Below are positions 7,124-17,230 of a stretch of DNA of 64,000 bases, piece by piece. Source of the DNA: Agathobacter sp. (GTDB lineage Bacteria; Bacillota; Clostridia; Lachnospirales; Lachnospiraceae); contig JALFLB010000057.1 of the NCBI GenBank assembly GCA_022775045.1, positions 62,001 through 126,000 of the forward strand, given 5' to 3'. How positions within the stretch are numbered: position 1 is the stretch's first letter; every line of letters begins with the position of its first letter. The notes beneath the pieces were generated by a model. The model had not been told where the DNA came from and searched no databases. It saw nothing but the letters and a program-made list of their open reading frames with translations. A program made the position numbers and the translations under genes.

Positions 7124-10100
7124 ATGTACAACAAAGTTGATACGAACATGAATTTCGTTGAGCGCGAAAAGGAGACGGAAAAGTTCTGGCGCGAAAACGA
7201 TATTTTTAAAAAATCCATGGAGAACCGTAAAGAAGGTGAAACTTATACCTTTTATGACGGACCGCCAACAGCAAATGGTAAGCCACACATCGGCCACGTT
7301 CTGACCCGTGTTATCAAGGATATGATTCCGAGATACCAGACTATGAAGGGAAAGTATGTGCCTCGTAAGGCAGGATGGGATACTCATGGTCTTCCGGTGG
7401 AACTTGAGGTGGAGAAGCTTCTCGGACTCAACGGCAAGGAGCAGATCGAAGAGTACGGCATGGAGCCGTTTATCAAGAAGTGTAAAGAATCTGTATGGAA
7501 ATACAAGGGCATGTGGGAGGACTTCTCCGCAACCGTTGGTTTCTGGGCGGATATGGATGATCCGTACGTTACCTATGATGACAATTTTATAGAGTCTGAA
7601 TGGTGGGCGTTAAAAGAAATCTGGGATAAGAAGTTGTTATACAAAGGCTTTAAGATTGTGCCATATTGTCCTCGATGCGGGACACCACTTTCCTCCCAGG
7701 AGGTTGCTCAGGGATATAAGACCGTTAAGGAGCGCTCCGCTATCGTCCGTTTTAAGGTGGTTGGCGAGGAGGCTTATTTCCTGGCATGGACCACAACCCC
7801 TTGGACATTGCCAAGTAACGTGGCTCTCTGTGTGAACCCGGATGACACCTATATCAAGGTCAAGGCAGCAGACGGATACACTTATTATCTGGCTGAGGCT
7901 CTGGCTGACAAGGTGCTTGGTTCTCTTGCTGAGGAGGGGGAGAAGGCATACGAGGTACTTGAAACATACAAGGGTAAGGATTTGGAACGCCGCGAGTATG
8001 AGCCGCTTTATGACTGCGCAAAGACGGTTGCAGACAAGCAGCACAAGAAGGGATTTTTTGTTACCTGTGACAGTTATGTTACGATGACAGATGGTACGGG
8101 TATCGTTCATATTGCACCTGCATTTGGTGAGGATGATGCAAATGTTGGACGTAATTACGATCTTCCATTTGTACAGTTTGTTGATGGAAAAGGGGAACTT
8201 ACAGAGGAGACCCCGTTTGCAGGACTTTTCGTTAAGAAGGCAGATCCTGAGGTCCTCAAAGATCTCGATGCAAGAGGGCAGCTTTTTGATGCACCAAAGT
8301 TCGAGCACGAGTACCCGCATTGCTGGAGATGTGATACTCCACTTATCTATTACGCAAGAGAATCCTGGTTCATTAAGATGACTGCGGTGAAGGATGATCT
8401 GGTTGCCAATAATAAGACGGTTAACTGGATTCCACAGTCCATTGGTGAGGGCCGTTTTGGAAACTGGCTGGAAAATATTCAGGATTGGGGAATTTCTCGT
8501 AACCGTTATTGGGGGACGCCGCTTAATATCTGGGAGTGTGAAGATTGTGGATGTCAGGAATCCATTGGAAGTCGTGCAGAACTGGCGGAGCGTTCAGGAG
8601 ATCCGGAGGCTGCTAAGGTTGAACTGCACCGTCCGTATATTGATGCAGTGACCTTTAAGTGTAAGGAATGTGGCGGAACAATGAAACGTGTGCCGGAGGT
8701 TATTGACTGCTGGTTTGATTCTGGTGCAATGCCGTTTGCACAGCATCATTATCCGTTTGAAAATAAGGATTTGTTTGAGCAGCAGTTCCCGGCAAAATTT
8801 ATCTCGGAGGCCGTGGATCAGACCAGAGGATGGTTTTATTCACTGATGGCAGAATCTACCTTGCTTTTTAACAAGGCACCGTATGAGAATGTTATTGTTC
8901 TTGGTCATGTGCAGGATGAAAATGGACAGAAGATGAGTAAGTCCAAAGGTAATGCAGTTGATCCGTTTGACGCACTGGAACAGTATGGAGCAGATGCAAT
9001 CCGCTGGTATTTCTATACCAACAGTGCCCCGTGGCTGCCGAACCGTTTCCACGGTAAGGCCGTACAGGAGGGACAGCGCAAGTTCATGGGAACGTTGTGG
9101 AATACCTATGCATTTTTCGTTTTGTACGCAAACATCGATAACTTTGATGCGACAAAATATAACCTGGAGTACGACAAGCTTACGGTTATGGATAAGTGGC
9201 TTTTGTCCAAGCTGAATTCTGCGGTTGCCGCTGTGGATGATCATCTAGGCAATTATCGGATTCCGGAGGCTGCCAGAGCATTGGAAGAGTTCGTTGATGA
9301 TATGAGTAACTGGTATGTCCGCAGATCTCGTGAGCGTTTCTGGGCAAAGGGGATGGAACAGGATAAAATCAACGCTTATATGACATTGTATACAGCATTG
9401 GTAACCATCAGTAAGGCGGCAGCACCAATGATTCCATTTATGACGGAGGATATTTACCGCAATCTGGTATGCTCGATTGATACATCTGCGCCGGAAAGTA
9501 TTCATCTGTGTGATTTCCCTACTGTCAATGAGAAGATGATCGACAAGACTTTAGAGGAAGCCATGGATGAGGTACTGAAGATTGTTGTTATGGGACGTGC
9601 GTGCCGTAACAGTGCTAATATCAAGAACCGTCAGCCGATTGGTCAGATGTATGTAAAGGCTCCGGAAAAACTCAGTGATTTTTATGTGGAAATCATCGCA
9701 GATGAGTTGAATGTGAAAACGGTGACATTTACTGATGATGTATCTGCTTTTACCGACTATCAGTTTAAGCCGCAGCTTCGCACAGTTGGTCCGAAGTATG
9801 GCAAATATTTAAAGCAGATTCAGGCAGCGTTATCAGAGTTAGATGGAAATCAGGCGATGGAGGAACTGAAGTCTTCGGGTGCACTTAAGCTTGACAGTGT
9901 CAGTGAGGAAGTTGTATTATTAGAAGAGGATTTACTGATCACAATGACACAGGCTGAGGGCTTTGTAACCGAGGGGGATAACTATGTAACGGTAGTTATG
10001 GATACCAAGCTGACACCGGAACTGATCGAAGAGGGATTTGTTCGTGAATTGATCAGCAAGATTCAGACAATGCGTAAGAAGGCAGGATTTGAAGTTATGG

Positions 10101-10279
10101 ACCACATTGCGGTATCCTATATTGCTGATGAAAAGTTGACAGGAATCTTTGACAAGTATGGAGAGAACATTCAGTCTGAAGTACTTGCAGATGCAATTAC
10201 TGCGGGAACACTTGCCGGATACGAGGAATCATGGAGTATCAATGGCGAGAAGGTAACACTTGCAGTACAGAAACAATAG
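7124..10279 (+). CDS. ileS: Isoleucyl-tRNA synthetase, long (IleS2-like) type
   Basis: IleS charges tRNA-Ile. The 1051-residue protein has the class I HIGH motif at residues 55-58 (within PPTANGKPHIGHV) and KMSKS at 603-607 (QKMSKSKGN). Cysteine pairs in CPRCG, CEDCGC and CKECGG probably bind zinc within or near the editing and catalytic domains. There is a tRNA-binding C-terminal domain with NIKNRQPIG. The length and the TANGKPHIGH signature fit the longer, eukaryote-like IleS2 subtype rather than the roughly 930-residue IleS1 type. ATG 7124 is chosen because AGGAGG at 7113-7118 precedes it; an in-frame ATG at 7100 lies closer to the terminator without such a site. Expression is controlled by the upstream Ile T-box. 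Confidence 0.96.
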   Translation: MYNKVDTNMNFVEREKETEKFWRENDIFKKSMENRKEGETYTFYDGPPTANGKPHIGHVLTRVIKDMIPRYQTMKGKYVPRKAGWDTHGLPVELEVEKLLGLNGKEQIEEYGMEPFIKKCKESVWKYKGMWEDFSATVGFWADMDDPYVTYDDNFIESEWWALKEIWDKKLLYKGFKIVPYCPRCGTPLSSQEVAQGYKTVKERSAIVRFKVVGEEAYFLAWTTTPWTLPSNVALCVNPDDTYIKVKAADGYTYYLAEALADKVLGSLAEEGEKAYEVLETYKGKDLERREYEPLYDCAKTVADKQHKKGFFVTCDSYVTMTDGTGIVHIAPAFGEDDANVGRNYDLPFVQFVDGKGELTEETPFAGLFVKKADPEVLKDLDARGQLFDAPKFEHEYPHCWRCDTPLIYYARESWFIKMTAVKDDLVANNKTVNWIPQSIGEGRFGNWLENIQDWGISRNRYWGTPLNIWECEDCGCQESIGSRAELAERSGDPEAAKVELHRPYIDAVTFKCKECGGTMKRVPEVIDCWFDSGAMPFAQHHYPFENKDLFEQQFPAKFISEAVDQTRGWFYSLMAESTLLFNKAPYENVIVLGHVQDENGQKMSKSKGNAVDPFDALEQYGADAIRWYFYTNSAPWLPNRFHGKAVQEGQRKFMGTLWNTYAFFVLYANIDNFDATKYNLEYDKLTVMDKWLLSKLNSAVAAVDDHLGNYRIPEAARALEEFVDDMSNWYVRRSRERFWAKGMEQDKINAYMTLYTALVTISKAAAPMIPFMTEDIYRNLVCSIDTSAPESIHLCDFPTVNEKMIDKTLEEAMDEVLKIVVMGRACRNSANIKNRQPIGQMYVKAPEKLSDFYVEIIADELNVKTVTFTDDVSAFTDYQFKPQLRTVGPKYGKYLKQIQAALSELDGNQAMEELKSSGALKLDSVSEEVVLLEEDLLITMTQAEGFVTEGDNYVTVVMDTKLTPELIEEGFVRELISKIQTMRKKAGFEVMDHIAVSYIADEKLTGIFDKYGENIQSEVLADAITAGTLAGYEESWSINGEKVTLAVQKQ

Positions 10280-10288
10280 AATGAGGAG

Positions 10289-10320
10289 AGGGAGCAGGCG
10301 ACGCGCCGGGCTCCCTTTTT
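10289..10320 (+). terminator. Terminator of ileS
   Basis: AGGGAGC and GGCTCCC arms at 10289-10295 and 10309-10315 enclose a GC-rich loop and are followed by TTTTT. Confidence 0.85.
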
Positions 10321-10359
10321 GTAATCATAATACCAAAAGCAGATTGAGGAGGAGCATTT

Positions 10360-12828
10360 ATGAGAGACAAGGTATTTAGTAAAAAGGAGTTTATCAAATC
10401 GGTAACAGAAAATGTGAAGTCTATGTATCGTAAGACGTTACAGGAGGCGAGCCAGCAGGAAATTTTTCAGGCCGTATCACTGGCGGTCAAAGATGTTGTG
10501 ATGGATGAGTGGATGGCCACCCAGCAGGTGATTGAGAAGGATGATCCAAAGACGGTTTATTATATGTCTATGGAGTTTTTGATGGGAAGAGCCTTAGGCA
10601 ATAACCTGATTAATCTTGGTGCTTACGGAGAGGTTAAGGATGCTTTGGAAGAAATCGGATTGGATCTGAGTGTGATTGAGGATCAGGAGCCGGATCCTGC
10701 ACTTGGTAACGGTGGACTTGGACGTCTGGCTGCCTGTTTTATGGATTCCCTTGCCACACTGGGCTATGCGGCTTATGGATGTGGAATCCGTTACCGTTAT
10801 GGAATGTTCAAGCAGCAGATTATTGACGGATTTCAGGTGGAAGTTCCGGACAACTGGCTGAAGGACGGATATCCTTTTGAGCTTCGCAGACCGGAATACT
10901 GCTATGAGATTAAGTTTGGCGGTCATGTTGAACCAAAGGAACAGAAAGATGGAAATGTGGTCTTTGAACAGGTGGGGTATCAGTCGGTACTGGCTGTTGC
11001 TTATGATATGCCGATTGTAGGTTATGGAAATCATGTGGTAGATTCTTTGATTATCTGGGATGCACAGCCGAAGGAGGAGTTTCGTCTGGATTCCTTTGAC
11101 AGGGGAGACTATGATCAGGCAGTGGAACAGGAGAATCTTGCGCGTAATCTTGTGGAAGTGCTCTATCCGAATGATAATCATGTCAAGGGTAAAGAACTTC
11201 GTTTAAAGCAGCAGTACTTCTTTGTATCGGCAAGTATTCAGAGAGCACTGGAGAGATTCAAAAAACATCACGATGATCTGCATATGCTGCCTGAAAAGGT
11301 GACATTCCAGATGAACGATACCCATCCGACCGTTGCGGTTGCAGAGCTTATGCGTATCCTTGTGGATGAGGAAGGACTTTCCTGGGATGATGCATGGTCA
11401 ATCACTACTCGTTGTGTGGCCTATACAAATCATACCATTATGGCGGAGGCTCTTGAGAAGTGGCCGATTGAAATCTTCCAGAAACTTCTTCCACGTGTTT
11501 ATCAGATTGTTGAGGAGATCAACCGCCGTTTCGTATTAGAGATTCAGAATCGTTATCCGGGAAATGAGGAAAAAATCCGTAAGATGGCGATCCTCTATGA
11601 TGGTCAGGTAAAGATGGCAAATCTTGCTATCTGTGCGGGCTATTCGGTCAATGGTGTGGCAAGACTTCACACAGATATTTTGAAGAAGCAGGAACTGAAG
11701 GATTTCTATGAGATGTTCCCGGAAAAATTCAACAATAAGACCAACGGAATTACGCAGAGAAGATTTCTTGCACATGGCAACCCGCTTTTGGCAGATTGGG
11801 TAAGTAAGCGTGTTGGTAAGGATTGGATCACGGATCTTTCAAAGGTGGAAAAATTGACTTCGGTTGCGAATGATCCAAGGGCACAGCAGGAATTCATGGA
11901 AATTAAGTATAAGAATAAAGTGCGCCTCGCAAAATACATTAAGGAGCACAATGGTATTGAGGTTGATCCGAACTCCATTTTTGATGTACAGGTAAAACGT
12001 CTGCATGAATATAAGAGACAGTTGATGAATATTCTTCATGTAATGTATCTGTATAATCAGCTGAAGGCAAACCCGAATATGGATTTCTATCCGAGAACTT
12101 TTATCTTTGGTGCCAAAGCTGCGGCAGGTTATCGGACGGCAAAGACGACTATCAAGCTGATTAATTCTGTTGCCGATGTAATCAACAATGATTCTTCAAT
12201 CAATGGTAAGATTAAAGTGGTATTTATTGAAGATTACCGCGTATCCATCGCAGAGCAGATCTTTGCAGCGGCAGATGTCAGTGAACAGATTTCTACCGCA
12301 AGTAAGGAGGCATCCGGAACCGGTAATATGAAATTTATGTTAAATGGTGCAATTACCATTGGAACCATGGATGGAGCCAATGTGGAGATGTACGAAGAAG
12401 TGGGTGCAGATAATATATTTATCTTCGGAATGAGTGCCGATGAGGTGATTGCACATGAAAAGTACAAAGATTATAATCCGGTTGATATCTACAATAATGA
12501 CCCGGATATTCGTCATGTATTGAATCAGCTTATAGATGGAACATATTCCCACAATGATCGTGAATTGTTCCGTGAACTTTATAATTCACTGCTGAATCCG
12601 CAGCAGGGACAGGTGGCCGATCGTTATTTTATCCTTGCGGACTTCCGTGCTTATGCAAATGCACAAAATAAGATTTCGGCATATTACCAGAACAAGAGTG
12701 CATGGGCGAAAAGTGCAATCCTGAATGTGGCACATGTAGGAAAGTTTTCGTCGGATCGGACCATTCAGGAGTATGTAGATGAAATTTGGCATCTGGATAA
12801 GATTCATGTGAATATGGCGGGAGTTTAA
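10360..12828 (+). CDS. glgP: Glycogen/alpha-glucan phosphorylase (paralogue 1)
   Basis: The enzyme releases glucose 1-phosphate from the non-reducing ends of alpha-1,4-glucans. The 822-residue product has the normal length. It shows YYMSMEFLMGRALGNNL near the N-terminus, [16 protein letters not shown] in the phosphate and substrate region, NDTHPTVAV, KTNGITQRRFL, and the pyridoxal phosphate lysine K658 in [25 protein letters not shown] follows. GGAGG lies about 9 bases before ATG 10360. The next gene starts only 1 base after the stop. A second, shorter phosphorylase at 41337-43586 keeps all the same motifs. Confidence 0.96.
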   Translation: MRDKVFSKKEFIKSVTENVKSMYRKTLQEASQQEIFQAVSLAVKDVVMDEWMATQQVIEKDDPKTVYYMSMEFLMGRALGNNLINLGAYGEVKDALEEIGLDLSVIEDQEPDPALGNGGLGRLAACFMDSLATLGYAAYGCGIRYRYGMFKQQIIDGFQVEVPDNWLKDGYPFELRRPEYCYEIKFGGHVEPKEQKDGNVVFEQVGYQSVLAVAYDMPIVGYGNHVVDSLIIWDAQPKEEFRLDSFDRGDYDQAVEQENLARNLVEVLYPNDNHVKGKELRLKQQYFFVSASIQRALERFKKHHDDLHMLPEKVTFQMNDTHPTVAVAELMRILVDEEGLSWDDAWSITTRCVAYTNHTIMAEALEKWPIEIFQKLLPRVYQIVEEINRRFVLEIQNRYPGNEEKIRKMAILYDGQVKMANLAICAGYSVNGVARLHTDILKKQELKDFYEMFPEKFNNKTNGITQRRFLAHGNPLLADWVSKRVGKDWITDLSKVEKLTSVANDPRAQQEFMEIKYKNKVRLAKYIKEHNGIEVDPNSIFDVQVKRLHEYKRQLMNILHVMYLYNQLKANPNMDFYPRTFIFGAKAAAGYRTAKTTIKLINSVADVINNDSSINGKIKVVFIEDYRVSIAEQIFAAADVSEQISTASKEASGTGNMKFMLNGAITIGTMDGANVEMYEEVGADNIFIFGMSADEVIAHEKYKDYNPVDIYNNDPDIRHVLNQLIDGTYSHNDRELFRELYNSLLNPQQGQVADRYFILADFRAYANAQNKISAYYQNKSAWAKSAILNVAHVGKFSSDRTIQEYVDEIWHLDKIHVNMAGV

Positions 12829-12829
12829 T

Positions 12830-13648
12830 ATGGCGGATATAGGTAAATGTAATCATTCTTCAGCAGCTGGACAGAGAGGTCTGTCCGGCTGCTGGCTCAA
12901 AATGATTGCAGTTATTACGATGTTTATTGATCATGCAGCTGCGACAATCCTTGAGAGGCTTCTGATGCAAATGCCTGCGTGGGGACCCATTACACAGCAG
13001 AATTATCAGGGCTGGTACATCTTGTATACGGTGTTGCGTACAATCGGACGCATGGCATTTCCTATTTATTGCTTTCTTTTAGTGGAAGGATTTTACCACA
13101 CGAGAAATAGGGCAAAGTATGCGTTTCGCCTGTTCTTATTTGCTCTGATCTCGGAAGTCCCATTTGATATGGCATTCAATCAGGGCTTTTTTGATATGAG
13201 CTATAATAATGTGTTTCTTACTTTGCTGATAGGACTTGTGACCATATGGTGCTCAGACATGGTAATCAGGCGAACAGAGACGGAAAATTTTTCAAAAGGG
13301 AAAAAAGCTGGAATGATTGTACTCCGGGTGATTATGTTGGCGATAGTCCTGATTACAGGAAGTGTGGTGGCAGAAATTTTACATACGGATTACGGCGCAT
13401 GTGGAGTGATTGCAATTTTTATTATGTATATGCTTTACCATAGACGTATGCTCGGTTTTGCACTGATGGTGCTCGAACTTGGTTTGCTGGGCGGCATAAT
13501 CGAATGGGCGGCAATTCTAATGTTGATTCCAATGCACTTTTATAATGGAACACGAGGGAAGCAGATCAAGTACTTCTTTTATGTGTTCTATCCAGTACAT
13601 CTTTTGATTCTGTCACTGATCTGCTGGATCATGGGACTTGGAATTTAA
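12830..13648 (+). CDS. TraX-family integral membrane protein
   Basis: The 272-residue protein is hydrophobic throughout with about eight membrane segments. It contains the TraX-family start (GCWLKMIAVITMFIDHAAA), the GRMAFPIYCFLLVEGFYHT motif and RLFLFALISEVPFDMAF. TraX acetylates F-pilin in the F plasmid, but chromosomal members in clostridia have no known partner and may acylate other substrates. A GGGAG ribosome binding site overlaps the end of glgP, and the start is 1 base after that gene, so the two are probably co-translated. No conjugation genes are nearby, so transfer function is unlikely. Confidence 0.85.
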   Translation: MADIGKCNHSSAAGQRGLSGCWLKMIAVITMFIDHAAATILERLLMQMPAWGPITQQNYQGWYILYTVLRTIGRMAFPIYCFLLVEGFYHTRNRAKYAFRLFLFALISEVPFDMAFNQGFFDMSYNNVFLTLLIGLVTIWCSDMVIRRTETENFSKGKKAGMIVLRVIMLAIVLITGSVVAEILHTDYGACGVIAIFIMYMLYHRRMLGFALMVLELGLLGGIIEWAAILMLIPMHFYNGTRGKQIKYFFYVFYPVHLLILSLICWIMGLGI

Positions 13649-13667
13649 AGAATAGGAAGGAGCCATA

Positions 13668-16600
13668 ATGGCATTTGTTCATCTTCATACCCATACAGAA
13701 TATTCCCTTCTGGATGGTTCCAATAAGATAAAAGAATATGTTGCACGTGTTAAAGAACTGGGGATGAACAGTGCCGCGATCACGGACCATGGGAATATGT
13801 ATGGGGTGATTGAGTTTTACAAGACGGCAAAGGCGGCTGGCATCAATCCGGTTATTGGCTGTGAGGTATATGTGGCTCCCAATTCAAGATTTGATCGGGA
13901 GATAAGTCATGGGGAGGATCGCTATTTCCATCTTATTTTGCTTGCGGAGAATAATAAGGGATATGCGAATCTGATAAAGATTGTATCCATAGGTTTTACG
14001 GAAGGCTACTATTATCGTCCGCGCGTAGATTTTGAGACGTTGGAGAAATATCATGAAGGGCTGATTTGTCTTTCGGCGTGTCTGGCGGGAGAGATTCCCC
14101 GTTATATCGTGCGGGGGCTTTATGAGGAAGCCAGAGGAGTTGCCCAGAAATATGCTGCTTGCTTCGGAAAAGATCATTTTTTTCTTGAACTACAGGATCA
14201 TGGAATTGCAGATCAGCACCTGGTCAACCAGCAGCTTGTGCGCATGAGCCGGGAGCTTGGAATTGGTCTTGTTTGTACGAACGATGTTCATTATACCTAT
14301 GAGGATGATGTTGAGGCTCATGATGTGCTTTTGTGTATCCAGACAGGTAAGAAGATTACGGATGAGGATCGCATGCGCTATGAGGGAGGACAGTTCTTTG
14401 TAAAAAGCGAGGAACAGATGCGTGCACTTTTTCCGTATGCGCAGGAGGCTGTGGAGAATACGCAGAAGATTGCAGACCGCTGTCATGTGACGATTGAATT
14501 TGGAAATTATAAGATTCCAAAGTATGAAGTGCCTGAGGGATTTGACTCGGCGTGGACTTTTTTGAACAGTCTCTGTGATCAGGGGTTTGAGGAAAAATAT
14601 AAACATAATCCGGAGTATACGAAAGGGCAGTGCGACAGAATCTATGAAGAAATGCACTATGAGCTTGGAATCATCCGGAAGATGGGCTTTGTCGAGTATA
14701 TTTTGATTGTTTGGGATTATATTAACTGGTGTCGGACTCACGATTGCTGGGTAGGACCGGGGCGTGGATCGGCGGCGGGCAGTAAAGTTTGCTACTGTAC
14801 AGGAATTACAAATATAGATCCGGTAAAATATCATCTTCTCTTTGAACGATTTCTGAATCCGGAGCGAGTATCAATGCCTGATATTGACGTGGATTTTGAG
14901 TATGCAGAGCGATATCGCGCAATAGAGTATGTCACGGAGAAATATGGCAAGGATTCCGTAACGCAGATTGTCACCTTCGGAACGATGGCTGCCCGTGGGG
15001 TCATCAAGGCGGTGGGCAAGGCTCTGGATTTCCCGTATGCAGAGATGGACCGTGTGGCCAAGATGGTTCCGATGGAACTGAACATGACGATTGATCGTGC
15101 ATTGCAGGTAAACCCGGAGTTTCGTAGTCTTTATGAGGGAGATGCCAGGATGCACGAACTCATTGATATGGCAAAGCGTTTGGAGGGCTTGCCGAACCAT
15201 ACGTCCGTCCATGCGGCGGGAGTGGTGATTTATCCGGGGGTGGCCAGCGATTATGTGCCGCTTGGACGCGCCAGTGACGGATCACCGACGGCCGAGTATA
15301 ACATGGTACAGTTGGAAGAACTGGGACTTCTGAAGATGGATTTCCTTGGACTTCGTACACTTACTGTGCTTAAGGATGCAGTGCGGAATATTAAAGCCTC
15401 CACCGGTAAGGATATTGATATTGACCATATTGATTTTAATGATAAAAAGGTACTCGATTTTATTGGAACCGGGAAAACAGAGGGTGTGTTTCAGCTTGAG
15501 TCCGCGGGAATGCAGAATTTCATGAAGGAACTTAAGCCCCAGAATTTTGAGGATATTATAGCAGGCATCTCACTTTATCGGCCAGGACCGATGGATTTTA
15601 TTCCGAATTATATTAAAGGAAAGAATAACCCGCAGACCATCTCGTATGTGACACCAGAACTCGAGCCGATTCTTGAACCGACCTATGGGTGTATTGTCTA
15701 TCAGGAGCAGGTTATGCAGATTGTGCAGCAGCTTGCAGGTTATACCATGGGACAGGCGGATAACATCCGCCGTGCAATGAGTAAGAAAAAGCAGTATGTG
15801 ATTGATGCCGAGCGGAAAAGTTTTGTGTACGGAGATGAGGAACGCGATATAAAGGGTTGCGTTGCTAACGGAATTGATGAGAAGGCAGCCAACAGTATTT
15901 ACGATTCCATGGTTGACTTTGCAAAGTACGCCTTCAACAAGTCTCATGCAGCTGCTTACGCGGTGATCAGTGTTCAGACAGCCTGGCTGAAATATTATTA
16001 TCCGGTTGAGTTTATGGCGGCTCTCATGACATCTGTTATTGATAATTCTGCCAAGGCGGCGGAGTATCTGCTACACTGTAGAGAACTTGGAATCAAAGTG
16101 TTGCCTCCAGATATTAATGTGGGACAGGGGGAATTTACTGCGGAGGGAAGTAATGTCCGTTACGGACTTTACGCAATCAAGTCTCTGGGTCGGCAGGTAA
16201 TTGATCAGATCATTGAGGAGCGGAAGTTTGGTGGTCCATATCGGACGTTACAGGATTTTATCGAGCGGAACGCCCAAAAGGATATTATCAACAAACGTGC
16301 AATTGAGAATCTGATTAAGGCGGGAGCCTGCGACAGTCTTGATGGGAACCGGCATCAGATGACGCTGGTGTATGCAGCGATTGTAGATGATGTCCTGCGT
16401 CAGAAGAAGACAAGTATGTCCGGACAGATGACTCTGTTTGATCTTGTGTCAGAGGAGGATAAGAAGGATTTTGAGGTTCAGTATCCAGAGGTGGAAGAAT
16501 TCCCCAAAGAGGTTCTTCTGGGATTTGAAAAGGAGGTCCTCGGCATCTATTTAAGCGGACATCCTCTTGAAGAGTACGTGGATAAAATGAAGAAGAACAT

Positions 16601-17171
16601 TACAGCGCGTGCTATGGATTTTGTCCGTGAGGAGGAGACTGGCGCTGTTACTGTTGCAGACAATGCCCATGTGGTGGTTGGTGGAATCTTGACAGGAAAG
16701 ACAGTGAAATTTACGCGCAACAATAAGGCAATGGCGTTTATCACTGTGGAGGATCTGACGGGAGCAGTGGAAATTATTATTTTTCCAAAGGATTATGAAC
16801 GCTTTGGACAGTATCTACAGGAGGATGCCAAAATTTTTGTGGTGGGACGGGCAACCATTGAGGATGAGCAGAACGGGAAGATCATCTGTGAGAGGATTGT
16901 TCCATTTGAAAGTACCTGCAAAGAGGTATGGCTACAGTTTGCGGATAAAGAGGAATATTCTGTAAAAGAACAGGAGCTGCTGAAACTGCTTTGTGATTCT
17001 GATGGTGCAGATGATGTGGTAATCTATGTGGCCAATCCCAGAGCAGTCAAACGTCTTGGACCGAATCGGCGTGTGTACGCAGACAGGGAACTTTTAGGAC
17101 GTCTTGAAAGCTTTCTAGGTGAAAAAAATGTAAAACTTATTGAAAAAAGCATTGAAAACCGCGCGCAATAA
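13668..17171 (+). CDS. dnaE: DNA polymerase III subunit alpha
   Basis: DnaE is a replicative polymerase; in Firmicutes it extends RNA primers on the lagging strand before PolC takes over. The 1167-residue protein has an N-terminal PHP domain (HLHTHTEYSLLDG, ITDHGNMYG), the polymerase core with GPGRGSAAGS and catalytic aspartates in PDIDVDFEY (about residues 404-411), SVHAAGVVI, YRPGPMDFIPNYI, a helix-hairpin-helix region and a C-terminal OB fold (VVGGILTGKTVKFTRNNKAMAFITVED). The length matches the family, with no intein or frameshift. AGGAG precedes ATG 13668, which lies 19 bases after the TraX-like gene. pfkA follows, an order often seen in Firmicutes. Confidence 0.97.
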   Translation: MAFVHLHTHTEYSLLDGSNKIKEYVARVKELGMNSAAITDHGNMYGVIEFYKTAKAAGINPVIGCEVYVAPNSRFDREISHGEDRYFHLILLAENNKGYANLIKIVSIGFTEGYYYRPRVDFETLEKYHEGLICLSACLAGEIPRYIVRGLYEEARGVAQKYAACFGKDHFFLELQDHGIADQHLVNQQLVRMSRELGIGLVCTNDVHYTYEDDVEAHDVLLCIQTGKKITDEDRMRYEGGQFFVKSEEQMRALFPYAQEAVENTQKIADRCHVTIEFGNYKIPKYEVPEGFDSAWTFLNSLCDQGFEEKYKHNPEYTKGQCDRIYEEMHYELGIIRKMGFVEYILIVWDYINWCRTHDCWVGPGRGSAAGSKVCYCTGITNIDPVKYHLLFERFLNPERVSMPDIDVDFEYAERYRAIEYVTEKYGKDSVTQIVTFGTMAARGVIKAVGKALDFPYAEMDRVAKMVPMELNMTIDRALQVNPEFRSLYEGDARMHELIDMAKRLEGLPNHTSVHAAGVVIYPGVASDYVPLGRASDGSPTAEYNMVQLEELGLLKMDFLGLRTLTVLKDAVRNIKASTGKDIDIDHIDFNDKKVLDFIGTGKTEGVFQLESAGMQNFMKELKPQNFEDIIAGISLYRPGPMDFIPNYIKGKNNPQTISYVTPELEPILEPTYGCIVYQEQVMQIVQQLAGYTMGQADNIRRAMSKKKQYVIDAERKSFVYGDEERDIKGCVANGIDEKAANSIYDSMVDFAKYAFNKSHAAAYAVISVQTAWLKYYYPVEFMAALMTSVIDNSAKAAEYLLHCRELGIKVLPPDINVGQGEFTAEGSNVRYGLYAIKSLGRQVIDQIIEERKFGGPYRTLQDFIERNAQKDIINKRAIENLIKAGACDSLDGNRHQMTLVYAAIVDDVLRQKKTSMSGQMTLFDLVSEEDKKDFEVQYPEVEEFPKEVLLGFEKEVLGIYLSGHPLEEYVDKMKKNITARAMDFVREEETGAVTVADNAHVVVGGILTGKTVKFTRNNKAMAFITVEDLTGAVEIIIFPKDYERFGQYLQEDAKIFVVGRATIEDEQNGKIICERIVPFESTCKEVWLQFADKEEYSVKEQELLKLLCDSDGADDVVIYVANPRAVKRLGPNRRVYADRELLGRLESFLGEKNVKLIEKSIENRAQ

Positions 17172-17230
17172 GTATAAAATAGAACAGATTAAAGGGATAG
17201 ATTATAATTTCATATACGGAGGACGTAACA

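Noticed and set aside
12830..13648. TraX-like gene as evidence of a conjugative element
   Set aside because: No relaxase, coupling protein, pilus, integrase or attachment sites are nearby; chromosomal TraX-like genes are common in clostridia.
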